A stretch of DNA of 61,423 nucleotides from Methylacidiphilales bacterium (GCA_021272165.1 JAJSLK010000071.1:1-61423), one strand, 5' to 3'; positions 1 to 9,260 are shown, numbered from the stretch's first letter. Notes: generated from the sequence alone by a model not told the origin. Made by a program: numbers and translations.

Positions 1-141
1 TTGGGATGAATTTAAGAGAAAAGCGCGTTTCGACGGGAGCAATCGTTCCAATCCTTCTTTTACCTCTGAAAATCGTAGTTATCGGGCAATTTTTGCAACT
101 CGTTGGTTTATAGGAGGAAGCTCCTTATCTTAACGCCATTC
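1..141. mobile_element. MITE-like element, copy 1 (left end cut by window edge)
   Basis: Bases 1-141 match 16539-16679 with a single difference (G at 102, A at 16640). The right terminal inverted repeat lies at 121-141 and is the same 21 bases as at 16659-16679. The left terminal repeat falls outside the window. It contains no transposase-sized ORF, so mobilisation must come from elsewhere. It sits about 135 bases before the secG start. A 35-codon ORF (6-113) inside it is preserved in both copies; the single base difference changes Val to Ile. Confidence 0.85.
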
Positions 142-275
142 GGGCCACGCATCTTTCCTGATTTTAAGCCGAGGGAGATTTCGAAAAAGTATGCCTGTTT
201 TCCTTTCTTCCTCATTGGCAGGGCCGGCCTCACCGCCGTCAGCAAAAACGCTTGCTTCGGGTGGGCGGCTGGGCA

Positions 276-740
276 ATGCTTGGCCCCCTTATGTTATTTT
301 GGATTAATGCCTCCATCGACGTTCTGTTGGTCCTTTTTGTGATCGACTGCATCCTCATGGGGCTCGTCATCCTCATGCAGCGCAGCAAGCAGGAGGGCCT
401 CGGCGCGGCCTTCGGCGGCGGCTTCACCGAATCGGTTTGGGGCGCCCAGACCTCGCAGGTTCTCGTCAAGGCCACCGCCTGGTTCGCCGCCCTCTTCTTC
501 ATCCTCAGCATCGGTTTGGCCCGACTTTACGCCGAGCGTTCCACCATCGAGGGCGCGACCTCGACCCTCCAGCAGGAGCTCCTCAAGCCCGTCGCTCCCA
601 TCTCCACCAACGCGGTCTCCACTCCCGCCCTTCCGGTTCCGGCTTCGGCCGCCACGACCCCGGCGCCCGCCGCGACGATTCCTTTGCCCGTGCCGCCATC
701 CTCCGCTCCTGCCGCCCCGGCCAAGCCCACGGCCAAGTAA
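276..740 (+). CDS. secG: Preprotein translocase subunit SecG
   Basis: SecG is the small subunit of the SecYEG channel and assists SecA-driven export across the inner membrane. The 154-residue product has two membrane segments (about residues 6-30 and 55-82) joined by the family's short loop, with the motif LMQRSKQEGLGAAFGGG at about residues 32-48. A Pro/Ala-rich tail of roughly 60 residues makes it longer than the usual 75-110 residues. The ATG at 276 places the first membrane segment at the N terminus. An upstream TTG at 252 and an ATG at 291 are alternatives, and none has a strong ribosome binding site. It is followed after 3 bases by oppA. Confidence 0.85.
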   Translation: MLGPLMLFWINASIDVLLVLFVIDCILMGLVILMQRSKQEGLGAAFGGGFTESVWGAQTSQVLVKATAWFAALFFILSIGLARLYAERSTIEGATSTLQQELLKPVAPISTNAVSTPALPVPASAATTPAPAATIPLPVPPSSAPAAPAKPTAK

Positions 741-743
741 AAA

Positions 744-2408
744 ATGAACCGCGAGGGGCTGGAAGTTTCCGACCAGCCCGCTCTCTCTTCCGGTCGTCGT
801 TTCCCGCCGCAATTGGTCCCTCCCGCCTGCCTCCTCGGGGCGCTCTTCCTTTTCGGCGCCTTCTTCTACTTCTTTGGCGGCTGGACCCTCAGCGCTCCCG
901 CCGACCTCACCATCTGCAACGGTGACGAGCCCCAGAGCCTCGACCCCGCCATCGTCACCGGCCAGCTGGAGGGCCGCATCTGCCTCGCCCTCTTCGAGGG
1001 CCTCACCACCCGCAATGCCAAAGGCGACATCATTCCTGGCATGGCCCAAAGCTGGGACATCTCTCCCGACGGCCTCACCTACACCTTCCATCTCCGCCCC
1101 GGCATCCGCTGGAGCAACGGCGATCCCATCACCTCCGCCGACTTCCTCAACTCCTGGGAGCGGGCCCTCAATCCCGCCACCGCCTCCCAGTATTCCTACC
1201 AGCTTTACTACCTCGTCAACGGCGAGGCTTACGGTACCGGCAAGATCACCGATTTTTCCCAGGTCGGCGTCAAGGCCCCCGATCCCTCCACCCTCGTCGT
1301 CACCCTCAACCACCCCACCGCCTATTTCCTCGAGCTCACCTCCTTCCAGACCCTCTGCCCCGTCCATCTCCCCACCGTGAAAAAATACGGCAACGACTGG
1401 ACCAAGCCCGGCAAAATGATCAGCAACGGCCCCTACCTCCTTAAGGAATGGCGGCTCAACGATTACATCCTCCTCGAAGCCAATCCCTTCTACTGGCGGC
1501 CTGTTCCCATCCACCGCATCAAGGTCCTCCCCACCAACAACGCCACCGCCTGCCTCAACCTCTTCTACTCCAAAAAAACCGACCTCATCATCGACAAGAC
1601 CAGCATCCCGCCCACCCTCGTCCCCGACCTCCGCGACAAGTCCTATTTCCACTCCAACCCCTTCGGCGCCACCTCCTTCATCCGCTTCAACGTCAAGCGT
1701 AAGCCTTTCGACGACGTCCGCGTACGCAAGGCCCTCGCCCTCGCGCTGGACAAGAAAGACATCGTCGACAAGATCACCCGAGCGGGCGAACCCATCGCCA
1801 ACACATTGGTGCCTCCCGGCAACGCCGACTACAAACCACCGGAAGGTCTTTCCTATCATCCTGACGAAGCGCGGCGCCTGCTCGCCCAGGCCGGTTATCC
1901 CAACGGCCAGGGCTTTCCCGACGTGAATCTGCTCTACGCCGCCCGCGGCAGCGGCACTCAGGTCGCCACCGAAATGCAGGCGCTCTGGCGGCGCGAACTC
2001 GGCATCACCTCGATTCATCTGCGCGGCCAGGAATGGAAGGTCTATCTCAACACCCAGTCGCTGATCGATTTTGATCTTTGCCTTTCCGCCTGGGTCGGCG
2101 ATTACAACGATCCGCAGACGTTCATCGACATGTTCGTCACCGACGGCGGCAACAACGACACCGGCTGGGGCGATCCGCAGTACGACCAGATGCTGCAAAC
2201 GTCCGAGATGACCGCCGATCCCATCAAACGCATGCAGATCCTGCGCGACATGGAAAAAATCCTGGTGGAGGACCAGATGCCGATCGTGCCGGTTTATTTT
2301 TATGTCGGGATGTCTCTCTATGACCCCGAGAAACTGGGCGGCTTTGAGCCGAATTTCGTCGATGACCATCGCTGGGGGGAATTTTATATTCCGGGGCACA
2401 AGCCATGA
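744..2408 (+). CDS. oppA: Peptide ABC transporter substrate-binding protein (SBP_bac_5)
   Basis: This is the solute receptor of an oligopeptide (Opp/Dpp-type) ABC importer, 554 residues, the normal family size. Residues about 25-50 form one hydrophobic segment without a lipobox cysteine, so it is probably membrane-tethered rather than a lipoprotein. Family signatures are EPQSLDPAIVTG near residue 60, LFEGLTTRNAKGDIIPGMAQSW near 80, and WSNGDPITSADF near 125. It overlaps oppB by 4 bases. The permease genes follow, but no oppD or oppF ATPase is present here, so the ATPases must be encoded elsewhere. The first 950 bases are strikingly C-rich at third codon positions compared with the rest of the gene. 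Confidence 0.9.
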   Translation: MNREGLEVSDQPALSSGRRFPPQLVPPACLLGALFLFGAFFYFFGGWTLSAPADLTICNGDEPQSLDPAIVTGQLEGRICLALFEGLTTRNAKGDIIPGMAQSWDISPDGLTYTFHLRPGIRWSNGDPITSADFLNSWERALNPATASQYSYQLYYLVNGEAYGTGKITDFSQVGVKAPDPSTLVVTLNHPTAYFLELTSFQTLCPVHLPTVKKYGNDWTKPGKMISNGPYLLKEWRLNDYILLEANPFYWRPVPIHRIKVLPTNNATACLNLFYSKKTDLIIDKTSIPPTLVPDLRDKSYFHSNPFGATSFIRFNVKRKPFDDVRVRKALALALDKKDIVDKITRAGEPIANTLVPPGNADYKPPEGLSYHPDEARRLLAQAGYPNGQGFPDVNLLYAARGSGTQVATEMQALWRRELGITSIHLRGQEWKVYLNTQSLIDFDLCLSAWVGDYNDPQTFIDMFVTDGGNNDTGWGDPQYDQMLQTSEMTADPIKRMQILRDMEKILVEDQMPIVPVYFYVGMSLYDPEKLGGFEPNFVDDHRWGEFYIPGHKP

Positions 2409-3322
2409 CCGCGATCATCCTCCGCCGCTTTTTGCAGGCCATTCCGGTCCTTTTTATCGTGGTAACGCTGACCTTCCTACTCGTCCGAGCGGCGCCGGGG
2501 AATCCGTTTTCGACTGAAAAGAAGATCCCGCCGGAGATCATGGAGCAACTGGAGAAGCAGTACGATCTGCACGGTTCGATCTGGCACCAGTATCTCCAAT
2601 ACATGGGGAAGGTGGTGCGCGGCGACCTGAGCATTTCGACCCAGTATCGCAACCGGACCGTGGCGGAGATCATCCGGCAGGCGCTGCCGGTTTCGATGAC
2701 CCTCGGCGCGGTCGCTTATTTCCTGGCGCTGACTTTTGGCGTTACATTCGGGGCCTGGGCGGCCATCCGGCATAACCGCGCCGGAGACCGGCTCATCATG
2801 CTTTGGGCGTTGCTGGGGATTTCGATACCCAGTTTCATTCTCGCTCCGGTCCTGGTCATGCTTTTTGCCATCTGGCTCGATGTTCTTCCGGTGGCGGGCT
2901 GGGGTTCGCCGGACCAGATCATTCTTCCGGCCATTTGCCTCTCCATTCCTTTTGCCGCGACCATCGCGCGACTGACCCGCGGCAGCCTGCTGGAGGTATT
3001 GCAGCTCGATTTCGTGCGCACGGCCCGGGCCAAGGGTCTCTCGGAAGACGCGGTCCTGTTTCGCCACGCCCTCAAGGTCGCGATCCTGCCGATCATCGGC
3101 TACAGCGGGCCGGCGGCGGCGGGAATTCTCACCGGCTCGATTGTAATCGAAACGCTTTTTGGCATTCCGGGAATCGGGCCTTTTTTTGTGAACAGCGCAC
3201 TGAACCGCGATCCGTTCATGACCTCCGGAGTCGTCCTGGTCTTCAGCTCATTCCTCATCCTGTTCAACCTGATCGCCGACATTCTTTACTTCGTGGTGGA
3301 TCGCCGCGTGAAACTCGAATGA
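2405..3322 (+). CDS. oppB: Peptide ABC transporter permease OppB
   Basis: Inner-membrane permease of the oligopeptide importer, 305 residues with about six hydrophobic segments. The N-terminal FLQAIPVLFIVVTLTFLLVRAAPGNPF is typical of OppB/DppB. The cytoplasmic EAA loop that docks the ATPase is visible as DFVRTARAKGLSEDAVLFRH, about residues 200-220. The start ATG overlaps the oppA stop and the stop overlaps the oppC start, so the three genes are translationally coupled. Confidence 0.92.
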   Translation: MTAIILRRFLQAIPVLFIVVTLTFLLVRAAPGNPFSTEKKIPPEIMEQLEKQYDLHGSIWHQYLQYMGKVVRGDLSISTQYRNRTVAEIIRQALPVSMTLGAVAYFLALTFGVTFGAWAAIRHNRAGDRLIMLWALLGISIPSFILAPVLVMLFAIWLDVLPVAGWGSPDQIILPAICLSIPFAATIARLTRGSLLEVLQLDFVRTARAKGLSEDAVLFRHALKVAILPIIGYSGPAAAGILTGSIVIETLFGIPGIGPFFVNSALNRDPFMTSGVVLVFSSFLILFNLIADILYFVVDRRVKLE

Positions 3323-4254
3323 AGACGGCGCATCTCTTTTACCGTGTGGTGCGGCGCGATCCGTTCCTGGTCGCGTGCGGGCTTTTCCTGATCCTGGTCG
3401 TGCTGGTTTCGTTCGTCGGCATTCATTTCACGGGCTACACCTACGACCAGATTTCGGACGATTCGCTGCTGCGTCCTTCCCGCGCCCACTGGTTTGGCAC
3501 CGACGTGAACGGTCACGATCTGCTCACCCGCACGCTTTACGGCGCGCAGATTTCGCTTTTTGTCGCCGCGACCGGAACGCTGGTAAGTCTGACCGTCGGC
3601 GTGACCTACGGGATGATCAGCGGCTATGCGGGCGGGCGGGTCGATAATCTGATGATGCGGATTGTCGAAATCATCTACTCGTTGCCCACGCTTGTTCTGG
3701 TCATCGTCATTGTGACGAGCCTCGACGATCCGATGACCACTTTTCTCAAAAGCACGGGGGAATGGTGCACGGGACTCGGCCTGCCGGGGCTGGCTGGTTT
3801 CTTCACCGGGATCAATCCCCGGCTTCTGCTGATCGTCGGTTTTCTTGGGCTGACGGAGTGGCTGACCATGGCGCGAATCATTCGCGGACAGGTGCTCGTC
3901 CTGAAGGAACAGCCCTTCGTGCAGGCATCGTTTGCGCTGGGGCAGTCCCACTTCCAGATTCTCTGGCGGCACCTGCTGCCCAACCTGCTCGGGATCGTCA
4001 TCGTTTATCTTACCCTCACCATTCCAGCCATTATGCTGGATGAATCATTCATGAGCTTTCTCGGCGTCGGCCTGCAACCACCTCTGGCGAGTTGGGGAAC
4101 ATTAATTTCAGATGCAGCTTTTTTAATCAACCCGATCAGGCTTTACTGGTGGATGCTCATTTTCCCCGGCGGCCTGATGACGCTGACCCTGCTGGCCCTG
4201 AATTTTCTGGGCGACGGATTGCGTGACGCGCTGGATCCACGTGTTAAAAAATAA
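3319..4254 (+). CDS. oppC: Peptide ABC transporter permease OppC
   Basis: Second permease of the importer, 311 residues. The start is the ATG overlapping the oppB stop (ATGA); a longer reading frame upstream is only a shadow over oppB. The N-terminal DPFLVACGLFLILVVLVSF membrane segment is followed by the OppC_N-type HWFGTDVNGHDLLTRTLYGAQISL. The EAA loop is ASFALGQSHFQILWRHLLPN at about residues 200-220. The stretch at 3715-3830, between transmembrane helices, is a longer loop than in typical OppC. Confidence 0.92.
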   Translation: MKTAHLFYRVVRRDPFLVACGLFLILVVLVSFVGIHFTGYTYDQISDDSLLRPSRAHWFGTDVNGHDLLTRTLYGAQISLFVAATGTLVSLTVGVTYGMISGYAGGRVDNLMMRIVEIIYSLPTLVLVIVIVTSLDDPMTTFLKSTGEWCTGLGLPGLAGFFTGINPRLLLIVGFLGLTEWLTMARIIRGQVLVLKEQPFVQASFALGQSHFQILWRHLLPNLLGIVIVYLTLTIPAIMLDESFMSFLGVGLQPPLASWGTLISDAAFLINPIRLYWWMLIFPGGLMTLTLLALNFLGDGLRDALDPRVKK

Positions 4255-4259
4255 ATCCC

Positions 4260-4679
4260 ATGCCTGATTTTACCCGCATGATTCCCGATCTCCAGGCCTC
4301 CTTCGCCTGCGAGGATATCCGCGTCGAGGCGAGCGGAGCGCATACCATCGTCGGCATCGTGAATTTCATCGGCGCGCCGACCCTGCCAATTCAGATCATC
4401 AAGCTCTGCGTCTGGACGCGCTGGTGCTCGGGGGTGGGCCAGTTCGAGCAGGTGACGCGGCTGGTGGCGCCGGACGAACAGACGATCCTGGCCACGGCCA
4501 CGGCCCAGTTCCGGCTGGAGAACGAGGAGAGCCACACGACCAACGTGAATATCTTCGGCGGGCTCCAGTTCAGGGAAGCCGGGGCGCACCACGTCGAAAT
4601 TCTGCTCGATGGCGAATTGAAGCTCCATTTTCCGATTCGCGTCATTTTGATTCAACCGGGCGTGCCACCGCAGGGATAG
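4260..4679 (+). CDS. Conserved hypothetical protein (DUF6941-like)
   Basis: A 139-residue soluble protein starting 5 bases after oppC and ending 20 bases before ftsY. No signal peptide or membrane segment is visible. The pattern of an N-terminal CEDIRVEASGAHTIVGIVNFIG and a C-terminal HHVEILLDGEL suggests the beta-sandwich DUF6941 type. That is a resemblance, not a proven match. Function unknown; the position suggests co-transcription with the opp and ftsY genes. Confidence 0.7.
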   Translation: MPDFTRMIPDLQASFACEDIRVEASGAHTIVGIVNFIGAPTLPIQIIKLCVWTRWCSGVGQFEQVTRLVAPDEQTILATATAQFRLENEESHTTNVNIFGGLQFREAGAHHVEILLDGELKLHFPIRVILIQPGVPPQG

Positions 4680-4699
4680 CTGACTGGTTTCCATAAGCC

Positions 4700-5539
4700 A
4701 TGAGTTTCTGGAATCAATTGGTCGACCGTTTTCGCGGCGGCGGAGAGGAAATCGACTGGGAGGCGCTGCTGATCGAGGCTGACCTTGGGATCAAGCTGGC
4801 GACCGAATGGGTCGACGAACTGCGGGAAAGCGGCCTGGCCCGCTCGCCGGAAAAAGCGGAGCTCTATTTGCGCGAGAAGATGACGAAGCTGGTCCGGATT
4901 CCGCCGCCTTTGCCGATCAGGCAAAAGCCGGAAGTGATCCTGCTCATTGGCGTGAACGGCAGCGGCAAGACGACCACGGCGGCGAAACTGGGAGCGCGGG
5001 CGCAGCAGGAGGGACGTGTGGTTCATCTTGGCGCGGCCGACACTTTTCGCGCCGCCGCGGCGGAACAGCTTGAGGCCTGGGGCGGGCGCCTGGGCATTCC
5101 GGTCACCAGCGCGGCGCCGGGAACGGATCCGGCGAGCGTGGCGGTCCGGTCGCTTTTTGCCGCCCAGGAGACGAAAGTCGATTTGCTCATCATCGACACA
5201 GCCGGGCGGCAGGCGAACAAGCGGAATCTGCTGCTCGAGCTGGAGAAGATCAAACGGAGCCTGCAAAAGAAGACGGAGGGTGTGCCGCATCACACCTGGC
5301 TGGTGGCCGATGGCACGACCGGCAGCGGTGTGCTGGCCCAGGCGAACGAGTTTCACCAGGCCATCGGGTTGACCGGCCTGATCGTCACCAAGCTCGACGG
5401 CTCGGCCCGGGGCGGCATGGTCGCGGCGGTGCGGGCCGAGGTCGGCCTTCCAACCTATTACCTGGGCCGCGGCGAAAAACCCGAAGACCTGAAACGGTTC
5501 GAAGTGAGGGAATTTGTCGACAACTTCTTTGGCGATTGA
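4700..5539 (+). CDS. ftsY: Signal recognition particle receptor FtsY
   Basis: FtsY is the membrane-associated GTPase that receives the SRP-ribosome complex. At 279 residues it is a minimal form: a short N domain and the G domain, without the acidic A domain of E. coli FtsY. GTPase motifs in order are GVNGSGKTTTAAKLG (about 82), DTFRAAAAEQL (about 114), DTAGRQANK (about 168) and TKLDGSARGG (about 231). The SRP RNA partner is encoded at 32618-32704. The last 26 bases overlap the proposed TTG start of ribD. Confidence 0.93.
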   Translation: MSFWNQLVDRFRGGGEEIDWEALLIEADLGIKLATEWVDELRESGLARSPEKAELYLREKMTKLVRIPPPLPIRQKPEVILLIGVNGSGKTTTAAKLGARAQQEGRVVHLGAADTFRAAAAEQLEAWGGRLGIPVTSAAPGTDPASVAVRSLFAAQETKVDLLIIDTAGRQANKRNLLLELEKIKRSLQKKTEGVPHHTWLVADGTTGSGVLAQANEFHQAIGLTGLIVTKLDGSARGGMVAAVRAEVGLPTYYLGRGEKPEDLKRFEVREFVDNFFGD

Positions 5540-6533
5540 TCGGCGCCATCTCCGGCGGGCGATTGAGCTGGCGCAACGCGGCGCGGGGCTGACCCTGCCC
5601 AATCCCCGCGTGGGCGCAGTCCTGGTACGCGGCGGCAAGGTGCTTGGGGAGGGCTGGCATCGGCGGGCCGGTTCGCCGCACGCCGAGGTGGTGGCGGTGG
5701 CTGAGGCGAAAAAGCGGGGGCGTCCGGTGGCCGGGGCGACGCTTTATGTCAGTCTGGAGCCGTGCTCGACACAGGGCCGCACGCCGCCCTGCACGGAACT
5801 GATCATTCGGGAAAAAATCGCGCGCGTGGTTTTTGCCGCGACCGATCCGAATCCGGCCCATGCCGGAGCGGCGGCCCGCCTGTTGCGCGAAGCGGGGATT
5901 AAGGTTTCATCCGGGCAACTGGCGGATGAGGCCGCTGCGCTCAATCGCGATTTCAACTGGTGGATCGTCACACGCCGGCCCTGGGTCGTGGCCAAGATTG
6001 CCCTTTCTCTCGATGGCCGGATTGTCACGCCGTCTGGCGATGATCGCTGGCTGACTTCACCCGCGGCGAGAGAGGTGGCCCATGAATTGCGTTGGGAGTC
6101 GGACGCGATCCTGGTCGGCGGCGAGACGGCGCGGCGGGATAATCCCCGGCTGACGGTGCGATTGCCGGGACATCGCGGAAAAACCCAGCCATGGCGGATT
6201 GTGGTGACGCGTTCGGGAAAGTTTCCATCCAGTCTGCATCTGTTTTCGGACCGGCATCGGGACCGGACGCTCGTTTTTCAAAACCAGCCGCTGGAAAAAA
6301 TCGTGGAGACGCTGGGGGCCTGGGACATTTCGCATCTTTTGATCGAAGGTGGTGAGAAAGTTCTGACCGAGGCCTTCCGAAAAAAACTGGTAAACGAGGT
6401 CGCTTTTTTCATCGCGCCCGCGTTGATGGGAACGGTACCGCGAGCGTTGGGAAAACTGACGGCTCTGATTCGCTTGCGCGACGTCAGTTACCGAAAAGTT
6501 GGTTCCGAATTGTTTTGCCGGGCTTTGGTTTAA
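5514..6533 (+). CDS. ribD: Bifunctional riboflavin deaminase/reductase RibD
   Basis: RibD carries out the second and third steps of riboflavin synthesis: deamination of the pyrimidine from GTP cyclohydrolase II, then NADPH reduction of the ribosyl side chain. The 339 residues are full length. The deaminase zinc site is HAEVVAV (about residue 57) and PCSTQGRTPPC (about 83). The reductase half starts near residue 150 (VAKIALSLDGRI) and includes HLLIEGGEKVLTEAF. The start is inferred as TTG within ftsY because the conserved LRRAIELAQRGAGLTLPNPRVG begins only 14 codons in. No FMN riboswitch is seen upstream, as expected inside an operon. Confidence 0.92.
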   Translation: MSTTSLAIDRRHLRRAIELAQRGAGLTLPNPRVGAVLVRGGKVLGEGWHRRAGSPHAEVVAVAEAKKRGRPVAGATLYVSLEPCSTQGRTPPCTELIIREKIARVVFAATDPNPAHAGAAARLLREAGIKVSSGQLADEAAALNRDFNWWIVTRRPWVVAKIALSLDGRIVTPSGDDRWLTSPAAREVAHELRWESDAILVGGETARRDNPRLTVRLPGHRGKTQPWRIVVTRSGKFPSSLHLFSDRHRDRTLVFQNQPLEKIVETLGAWDISHLLIEGGEKVLTEAFRKKLVNEVAFFIAPALMGTVPRALGKLTALIRLRDVSYRKVGSELFCRALV

Positions 6534-6541
6534 ACGGCGTT

Positions 6542-6563
6542 CCGTCGCTGAGGACAACGACGG
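6542..6563. terminator. Weak hairpin between convergent ribD and hpnG
   Basis: CCGTCG (6542-6547) and CGACGG (6558-6563) can pair around a 10-base loop. No T-run follows on either strand, so an intrinsic terminator is only possible. It lies in the 43-base gap between two convergent genes. Confidence 0.3.
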
Positions 6564-6576
6564 CTACCTAAAGGCA

Positions 6577-7284
6577 CTACCACCCAGCCGGGAGTTCGTC
6601 GTTAAGGTTGCGGAGAAAGGTGGTCAGTCGTTTCCGGGCCAGGGAAAGGCCGGCAATGAATTTTCGCAGGGGTGTGACTTCCTTGGGATGAGCGGCGAGG
6701 TAGCCCAGTAGTCGCAGCGGCGTGGCCTTGTCCCGGGCGGAATCGAAACCGGCGGTCAGCGCGCCGGTGGGCAGGACTTGGGCATGCTCGTCGCTGATGA
6801 CGCGGAGGGCAAGAAAAGGGATGTGGCGCTCTTTTACGATTTCAGCAACGGCGGCCGTTTCCATGTCGGCGACCTGGTGCTGGGTGCTGCGGGCATACCA
6901 GTCGCGCTTTTCAGGCGTGCCGACGAGTTCGTTGGTGGTGCAGAAACCGGCGAAGTCGAAGCCGGAGATGAGGCGGAGGAAGGGGAGCAGTTCTTCCGAG
7001 GTGAAATTATTGGAGATGACGATCTGGCCGACCTTGAGCGGCGGGACGAGCGCGCCGCCGTAGCCGGAGAGGACGAAGGCCTTGGGCCGGAAATACTGGA
7101 AGATGGTGCGGGTATTTTCCGCGGCGATGTCCTGCCCCATGCCGATGCGGGCGATGAGGACGGGTCGGTTATGGAAATTGGCGACGACGCAATGGAGATG
7201 ACCGATGGAGAAATCGTCTTTTTGCGTGCATTCCTTGAGCACATGGCTCGCTTCGTGGGCGAGGGGGAAGGCGTAACAGATCAT
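6577..7284 (-). CDS. hpnG: Nucleoside phosphorylase-like protein, probably hopanoid-associated HpnG
   Basis: The 235-residue protein has a PNP/UDP-family nucleosidase pattern: an N-terminal FPLAHEA, GYGGALVPPLKVGQIVI near residue 75, the substrate-binding VADMETAAVAEIVKE near 138 and the acidic ALRVISDEH near 158. HpnG removes adenine from adenosylhopane in extended hopanoid synthesis. Its ATG overlaps the stop of the squalene-hopene cyclase (ATGA), and that coupling is the main reason for choosing HpnG over a generic MTA/SAH nucleosidase. The family call is strong; the specific substrate is inferred from context. Confidence 0.78.
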   Translation of the reverse strand: MICYAFPLAHEASHVLKECTQKDDFSIGHLHCVVANFHNRPVLIARIGMGQDIAAENTRTIFQYFRPKAFVLSGYGGALVPPLKVGQIVISNNFTSEELLPFLRLISGFDFAGFCTTNELVGTPEKRDWYARSTQHQVADMETAAVAEIVKERHIPFLALRVISDEHAQVLPTGALTAGFDSARDKATPLRLLGYLAAHPKEVTPLRKFIAGLSLARKRLTTFLRNLNDELPAGW

Positions 7285-9260
7285 CGCCGTTCGCGCGCCG
7301 CCAGCCTTTGGAAATCGGCCAGCGCGAGAAGCGGCCAGTTATTCCGGTACATGTCATACTTGAGATAAAAGACTTTTGGAAAACCGGTGCCGGTGATGTA
7401 GTCCTCGGTCCAGGAGCCGTCGGGATTCTGGGTGCGGGCGAGGTAGTCGATGCCGCGCAGGATGCTGGGACGGAGATGGTCGCTGGCCGAGATGATGCCC
7501 ATGAGGGCCCAGGCGGTTTGCGACGGAGTGCTTTCACCCTGGCCCTTGAGTTTGGGGTTGTCGTAGGTGGCGGGAGTTTCGCCCCAGCCGCCGTCGGCGT
7601 TCTGGCACGATTCGAGCCAGATCATGCCGCGGAGAATCCAGTCCTGGTACATGTCCTCGCCGATGGCGCGGAGGCCGCGGAGGACGAGCCAGGTTCCGTA
7701 GATGTAATTGACGCCCCAGCGGCCTTCCCACGAGCCGTCGGGCAACTGCGTTTCGCGGACGAAGCGGATGGCGCGCTGGATGAATCGTTCCTTGATGCTG
7801 AGGCCCATGCGGCCGAAGACTTCAAGCGCGCGCGAGGTGATGTCGCTGCAGGGCGGATCGAGGATGGCGTTGTGGTCGGCGAAGGGGACGTCCTGGAGCC
7901 ACTGCTTGGTGACGTCTTTGTCGAAGGCGGCGAATCCGCCATTGCGGCACTGGAAGCTGATGGCCCAGGCAAGCGCGCGGTCCATGACTTCTTTCTTCGC
8001 CTTTTCGTCGGGCATCTTAATGACGCCCAGGGCGAGCAGGACTTTGAAGGTGTCGTCGACGTCGGGGTAATACTTGTTGTGGAACTCAAAGGCCCAGCCG
8101 CTGGTGATGGGCGTGGGGTTCTTATGTCTCCAGTCGCCGCGAAAATCCTTCACTTCCCTGGAGATGATCCATTCGCCGGCCTTCTGGATCCGCGGATCGT
8201 CGGCGGGAACGCCCGATTCGACGAGGACAAAGGCGTTGATGGCTGAGTCCCAGATCGGGGAATGGCACGGTTGCATGCGGAATTCGTCGTGCTCGACGTC
8301 GTCGACTTCGAGGCCGAGAAAGTCCCTGGTGGCCTTGCGGACAACGGGGTGGTCCTCGCCGTAGCCGAGGGTCTTGAGCACCATCAGCGAATACATCATG
8401 CTGGGAAAGATGGCTCCCAGGCCGTCAGAGCCTTCATCCATGCGTTCGAGAATCCAGGCTTCGGCCTTTTTCAGCGCGCGGCTGCGGAAGGGCTTCCAGG
8501 GCAGGGTGTCGAGGAACTTGAGAATCTTGTTCCAGCCCAGGAAGAAATTCTTCCAGGTGAAGAGTTTTTTGTCGAAGGGGAGGCCGAGGTTGGAGTGTTC
8601 GGTGCCGTAGGGGAAGAGTTCGTGGAGCTGCTTTTCGGGCGGGAGATGGCGGACCGGCTTGAAGTGATTGATGATGGAGAGCGGAACCACCATCGCCCGG
8701 CTCCAGGACGACATTTCGTAGATGTTAAAGTAGAGCCAGTTGGGGAGCAGGAGGATTTCGGACGGGATGATCGGCAGATATTTCCACGGGTACTGGCCGA
8801 ACATGGCGAGGAAGAGCTTGGTGTAGGTATTGGCCTTGGGGATGCCGCCGAGGCGGACGATGGTGGCCAGGGCCTTGAGCAGGCGGGGATCGTCGGGCGA
8901 GAAACCGGCAAGCTTGAGGGCGAAGTAGGCTTTTACCGTGGCATTGAGCTCGCTCGGGCCTTTGTAGTAGATGTTCCAGCCGCCGTCGGGGAGCTGCCGG
9001 TCGAGAAGGTTTTTGACGCAGCGGGACTGCTTGTTGAAATCGACCTCGCCCGCCCAATGCATATAGGCGACGACGTCGGAGACCAGGGTTGAATCGACGA
9101 GCAGTTCGCCAACCCAATGGCCTTCAGGCTTTTGCAGGTTGAAGAGGTTCTGCTGGGCCTTGTTGATCGTTTCCTGGGCCAGGTCGACGGGGGCGACGGT
9201 CGCCTGTTCGCGAAAGGTTTCGAGCGAAACGGCGATGGTTTTCTTGGGTACGGTGGTCAT
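7281..9260 (-). CDS. shc: Squalene-hopene cyclase
   Basis: Cyclises squalene to hopene, the committed step of hopanoid synthesis, at the inner membrane. The 659-residue product is standard length. It has several QW repeats, for example QLPDGGWNIYY, CQNADGGWGET and QNPDGSWTEDY. The acid motif reads DVDDTF at about residue 400, where most family members have DxDDTA; the protonating Asp residues are kept. The start is the ATG at 9260, with GGGAAG at a good distance upstream; an in-frame ATG at 9281 is possible. No hopanoid squalene-synthesis genes (hpnCDE) are nearby. Confidence 0.95.
   Translation of the reverse strand: MTTVPKKTIAVSLETFREQATVAPVDLAQETINKAQQNLFNLQKPEGHWVGELLVDSTLVSDVVAYMHWAGEVDFNKQSRCVKNLLDRQLPDGGWNIYYKGPSELNATVKAYFALKLAGFSPDDPRLLKALATIVRLGGIPKANTYTKLFLAMFGQYPWKYLPIIPSEILLLPNWLYFNIYEMSSWSRAMVVPLSIINHFKPVRHLPPEKQLHELFPYGTEHSNLGLPFDKKLFTWKNFFLGWNKILKFLDTLPWKPFRSRALKKAEAWILERMDEGSDGLGAIFPSMMYSLMVLKTLGYGEDHPVVRKATRDFLGLEVDDVEHDEFRMQPCHSPIWDSAINAFVLVESGVPADDPRIQKAGEWIISREVKDFRGDWRHKNPTPITSGWAFEFHNKYYPDVDDTFKVLLALGVIKMPDEKAKKEVMDRALAWAISFQCRNGGFAAFDKDVTKQWLQDVPFADHNAILDPPCSDITSRALEVFGRMGLSIKERFIQRAIRFVRETQLPDGSWEGRWGVNYIYGTWLVLRGLRAIGEDMYQDWILRGMIWLESCQNADGGWGETPATYDNPKLKGQGESTPSQTAWALMGIISASDHLRPSILRGIDYLARTQNPDGSWTEDYITGTGFPKVFYLKYDMYRNNWPLLALADFQRLAARERR

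Noticed and set aside
294-2399. 701-codon frame on the minus strand over secG-oppA
   Set aside because: It is antisense to two well-supported genes, is rich in Gly/Val/Glu from complementing C-rich codons and has no domain.
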